DNA of 14,072 bases, taken from NCBI GenBank assembly GCA_002686195.1, contig NZAS01000090.1:3468-17539 (forward strand). Direction: 5' to 3'. Position 1 is the first letter of the stretch. Each line of letters starts with the position of its first letter. Made by a program: the position numbers and the translations under genes. Shown in pieces: positions 12,710-14,072 of this stretch. Source of the stretch: Candidatus Pacearchaeota archaeon. Its GTDB lineage: Archaea; Nanoarchaeota; Nanoarchaeia; Pacearchaeales; GW2011-AR1. The notes under the pieces are model-generated. The model had not been told where the DNA came from. It saw only the letters and a list, made by a program, of their open reading frames with translations, and searched no databases.

Positions 12710-12712
12710 CAA

Positions 12713-12910
12713 TTATGTGTTTTTAAGGTTGTTTACTTCTTCAACAAGTTCATCTATTTTTTTTCTTATTAATTGTAATGCTTCATGTTCTGAAGGACCA
12801 TTAGTATATAGAGAACTACTTTCTATCCATAAAGAACCTGAAGCTGTTTGGAAAGTAGAATCATTACTTCCTGACCATACCATTTCGTTTATTGTTTTTA
12901 TATTTGCCAT
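12713..12910 (-). CDS. Small protein with C-terminal coiled coil, function unknown
   Basis: This 65-residue protein follows the fibre-like gene by 4 nt and is probably translated with it. Residues 1-40 are Ser/Thr/Asn-rich with aromatic residues (TASGSLWIESSSLY at 22-35) and echo the composition of the fibre-like neighbour. Residues 41-62 form a heptad-like helix (EALQLIRKKIDELVEEVNNL). Such a layout fits a trimerising accessory or attachment protein of the tail or fibre. AAGGA lies rather far (about 15 nt) from the ATG at 12910, so initiation may rely on coupling. The short length leaves the functional call open. Confidence 0.65.
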   Translation of the reverse strand: MANIKTINEMVWSGSNDSTFQTASGSLWIESSSLYTNGPSEHEALQLIRKKIDELVEEVNNLKNT

Positions 12911-12914
12911 AATT

Positions 12915-14072
12915 TTATTCTATTATCCTTTTGAAGTAAAGAGTAAATGTTCCATCTACATTACCAGTATCAGCTGAATGGAAATTTATTCTTGGATATA
13001 CATGAGATAGAGGGGCTACGTGTACATCTATTGAATCTCTTTTATCAATTGTATAATATCTATTTGCTGATGTTGGGGTTGATGTAGCTCCTGTTACTTG
13101 ACGTGTTAGTGTAACGGCACTATTACTATCGTTTACTTGTTGTCCTGTCCATAAAGACATTGACATTATATTCGTTACTCCTGATTTATTTACTAACCCG
13201 CAAGAAAACCCTGTTAAACTTGCGCTATAAGGTACCATAAATCCTGAATTGAAATTTGTTTTATTTAATGTTGCAACTGCTGTTGCATCTCCCAAATCCG
13301 TCCAAGCATTCTGATATGGTCCTTGTGATTTTGGTCCAAAATAATTTGTACTAGACATATTAGCTCTAAAACTGGTTTGTAATATTTCTTCATTTGTAGA
13401 ATATATTTTTCCACTTGAACTTATATCACCTGATGCTGTTACGTGAGTAATTTGTGTAATAGAGCCTGATGTGTATATATCACCATCATTAGGATCTATT
13501 GTTGCCCAAACCTTTCCTGTATTATCTTGATATCTAACCTCGTCATCTGCTCTTAATTTTATAACCTCATCACCTTCAATAGTTATATACTCATCACCAC
13601 CTTTAATAAATTGGTCTGTTCCGTCTAATGAATCATCAAAGGATATTATACCTGCACCTGGTAGACGAACTCCTGCCGCTATTACATTACCACTTGCACT
13701 TATATTACCTGAGGCTGTTATGTTTCCTTCTACTGTTAATTTTGTATCTCCACTTCCACTTATAATTAGAGAACCAGTAATTTCGCCATTACCATTATGA
13801 GTACCATCCCATTCTGCTATTACACCTGTTAGTCCAGAACCATCTCCTAAAAATCCTGATGCTGTTATAGTTCCACTTGCACTTATATTACCTAGAGCAT
13901 TTTGACCAGCTGATGCTGTTATATCACCTTCTAAGTATAAACTACCTGATAATTGTAATGCGGATTCACCGTCTGTTACAGCTCCAAAGTTAGAACCCAA
14001 TGGTGTTGCATATCCACTACCAGATCTTGATATTACTACTGGGCCGTTCATTCTTATAAAGTGAGAAGCAGC
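12915..14072 (-). CDS. Fibre-like or baseplate-type virion protein with ASG repeats, 5' end missing
   Basis: The reading frame is open to the right edge: 7 codons precede the first ATG (14051), no Shine-Dalgarno sequence is seen there, and no stop intervenes. I therefore call it a partial gene of at least 378 residues. From that Met, the N-terminal half carries repeated units of the form G-[DN]-I-[TS]-A-S-G: 42-49, 54-66, 109-127 and 207-214. It also carries the FLGDGSGLTGV motif (67-77), common in tail-fibre and tail-spike-like phage proteins. The repeats suggest a beta-helix or fibrous shaft. Residues 225-378 are a non-repetitive Ser/Thr-rich domain ending in LYFKRIIE, a candidate distal or trimerisation domain. 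Likely role: host attachment or tail periphery. Receptor and exact location are unknown. Confidence 0.85.
   Translation of the reverse strand, partial: AASHFIRMNGPVVISRSGSGYATPLGSNFGAVTDGESALQLSGSLYLEGDITASAGQNALGNISASGTITASGFLGDGSGLTGVIAEWDGTHNGNGEITGSLIISGSGDTKLTVEGNITASGNISASGNVIAAGVRLPGAGIISFDDSLDGTDQFIKGGDEYITIEGDEVIKLRADDEVRYQDNTGKVWATIDPNDGDIYTSGSITQITHVTASGDISSSGKIYSTNEEILQTSFRANMSSTNYFGPKSQGPYQNAWTDLGDATAVATLNKTNFNSGFMVPYSASLTGFSCGLVNKSGVTNIMSMSLWTGQQVNDSNSAVTLTRQVTGATSTPTSANRYYTIDKRDSIDVHVAPLSHVYPRINFHSADTGNVDGTFTLYFKRIIE
13690..13893 (-). repeat. Near-identical DNA repeats inside the fibre-like gene
   Basis: A 21-nt identical sequence occurs at 13690-13710 and 13873-13893, with an imperfect copy at 13410-13430. 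Each encodes the GNISASG-type unit, and short GATGCTGTTA blocks accompany them. Identity at the DNA level beyond protein need suggests recent duplication or recombination between repeat units. Confidence 0.7.

Noticed and set aside
1..14072. tRNA genes, CRISPR arrays, insertion sequences or integrase sites
   Set aside because: No cloverleaf-like sequence, regularly spaced repeat array, transposase or recombinase was seen on either strand.

Overview
This window looks like part of the genome of a T4-like tailed phage with a contractile-tail ancestry (the large, AT-rich marine type). No host genes, tRNAs, insertion sequences or CRISPR arrays are visible. The identification rests on a recognisable head and packaging set, all on the minus strand: a gp17-like large terminase, a gp20-like portal and a gp21-like prohead protease. 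It is supported by phage-type accessory genes (a 3TM-type holin-like protein, a repeat-containing fibre-like protein and a phage-encoded ribosomal protein bS21). The host cannot be determined from the sequence.

Layout, in the direction of transcription (from high to low coordinates). (1) 14072-12713: the 3' part of a fibre or baseplate-type virion protein with repeated ASG/ISASG units, then a 65-residue coiled-coil protein. (2) 12696-9709: a 795-residue fusion of an HxGH-superfamily nucleotidyltransferase with a covalent-nucleotidyltransferase (RNA/DNA-ligase-like) domain, then a zinc-ribbon protein. (3) 9661-8980: a small helical protein and the holin-like membrane protein. (4) 8942-5502: terminase and portal. 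(5) 5440-633: a head-morphogenesis block with two helical basic proteins, an Ala/Ser/Thr-rich structural protein, the prohead protease, a 93-residue structural protein, an acidic protein with an EF-hand-like loop and a Lys-rich protein. This block ends at a strong intrinsic terminator. (6) 529-173: the bS21 gene, isolated as its own unit between two terminators. (7) 1-172: non-coding, with two hairpins.

Genes inside the block are tightly coupled (4-nt to 20-nt gaps, two TAATG stop/start overlaps, strong Shine-Dalgarno sequences built into the upstream gene). Genes at the head of a subunit follow an AT-rich leader carrying the same 9-mer, ATATTTATA on the coding strand, and mostly lack a Shine-Dalgarno sequence. 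The major capsid protein, sheath and tube genes expected near these genes in T4 are not in the window.

The most interesting pattern is a set of short amphipathic segments, usually N-terminal, each followed by an [LI]-x-E sequence of the kind a T4 gp21-type protease cuts. They occur on several unassigned proteins and again inside the 795-residue fusion, exactly at its domain boundary. I infer a possible capsid-targeting tag system in which enzymes are packaged and cut apart by the prohead protease encoded in the same region.
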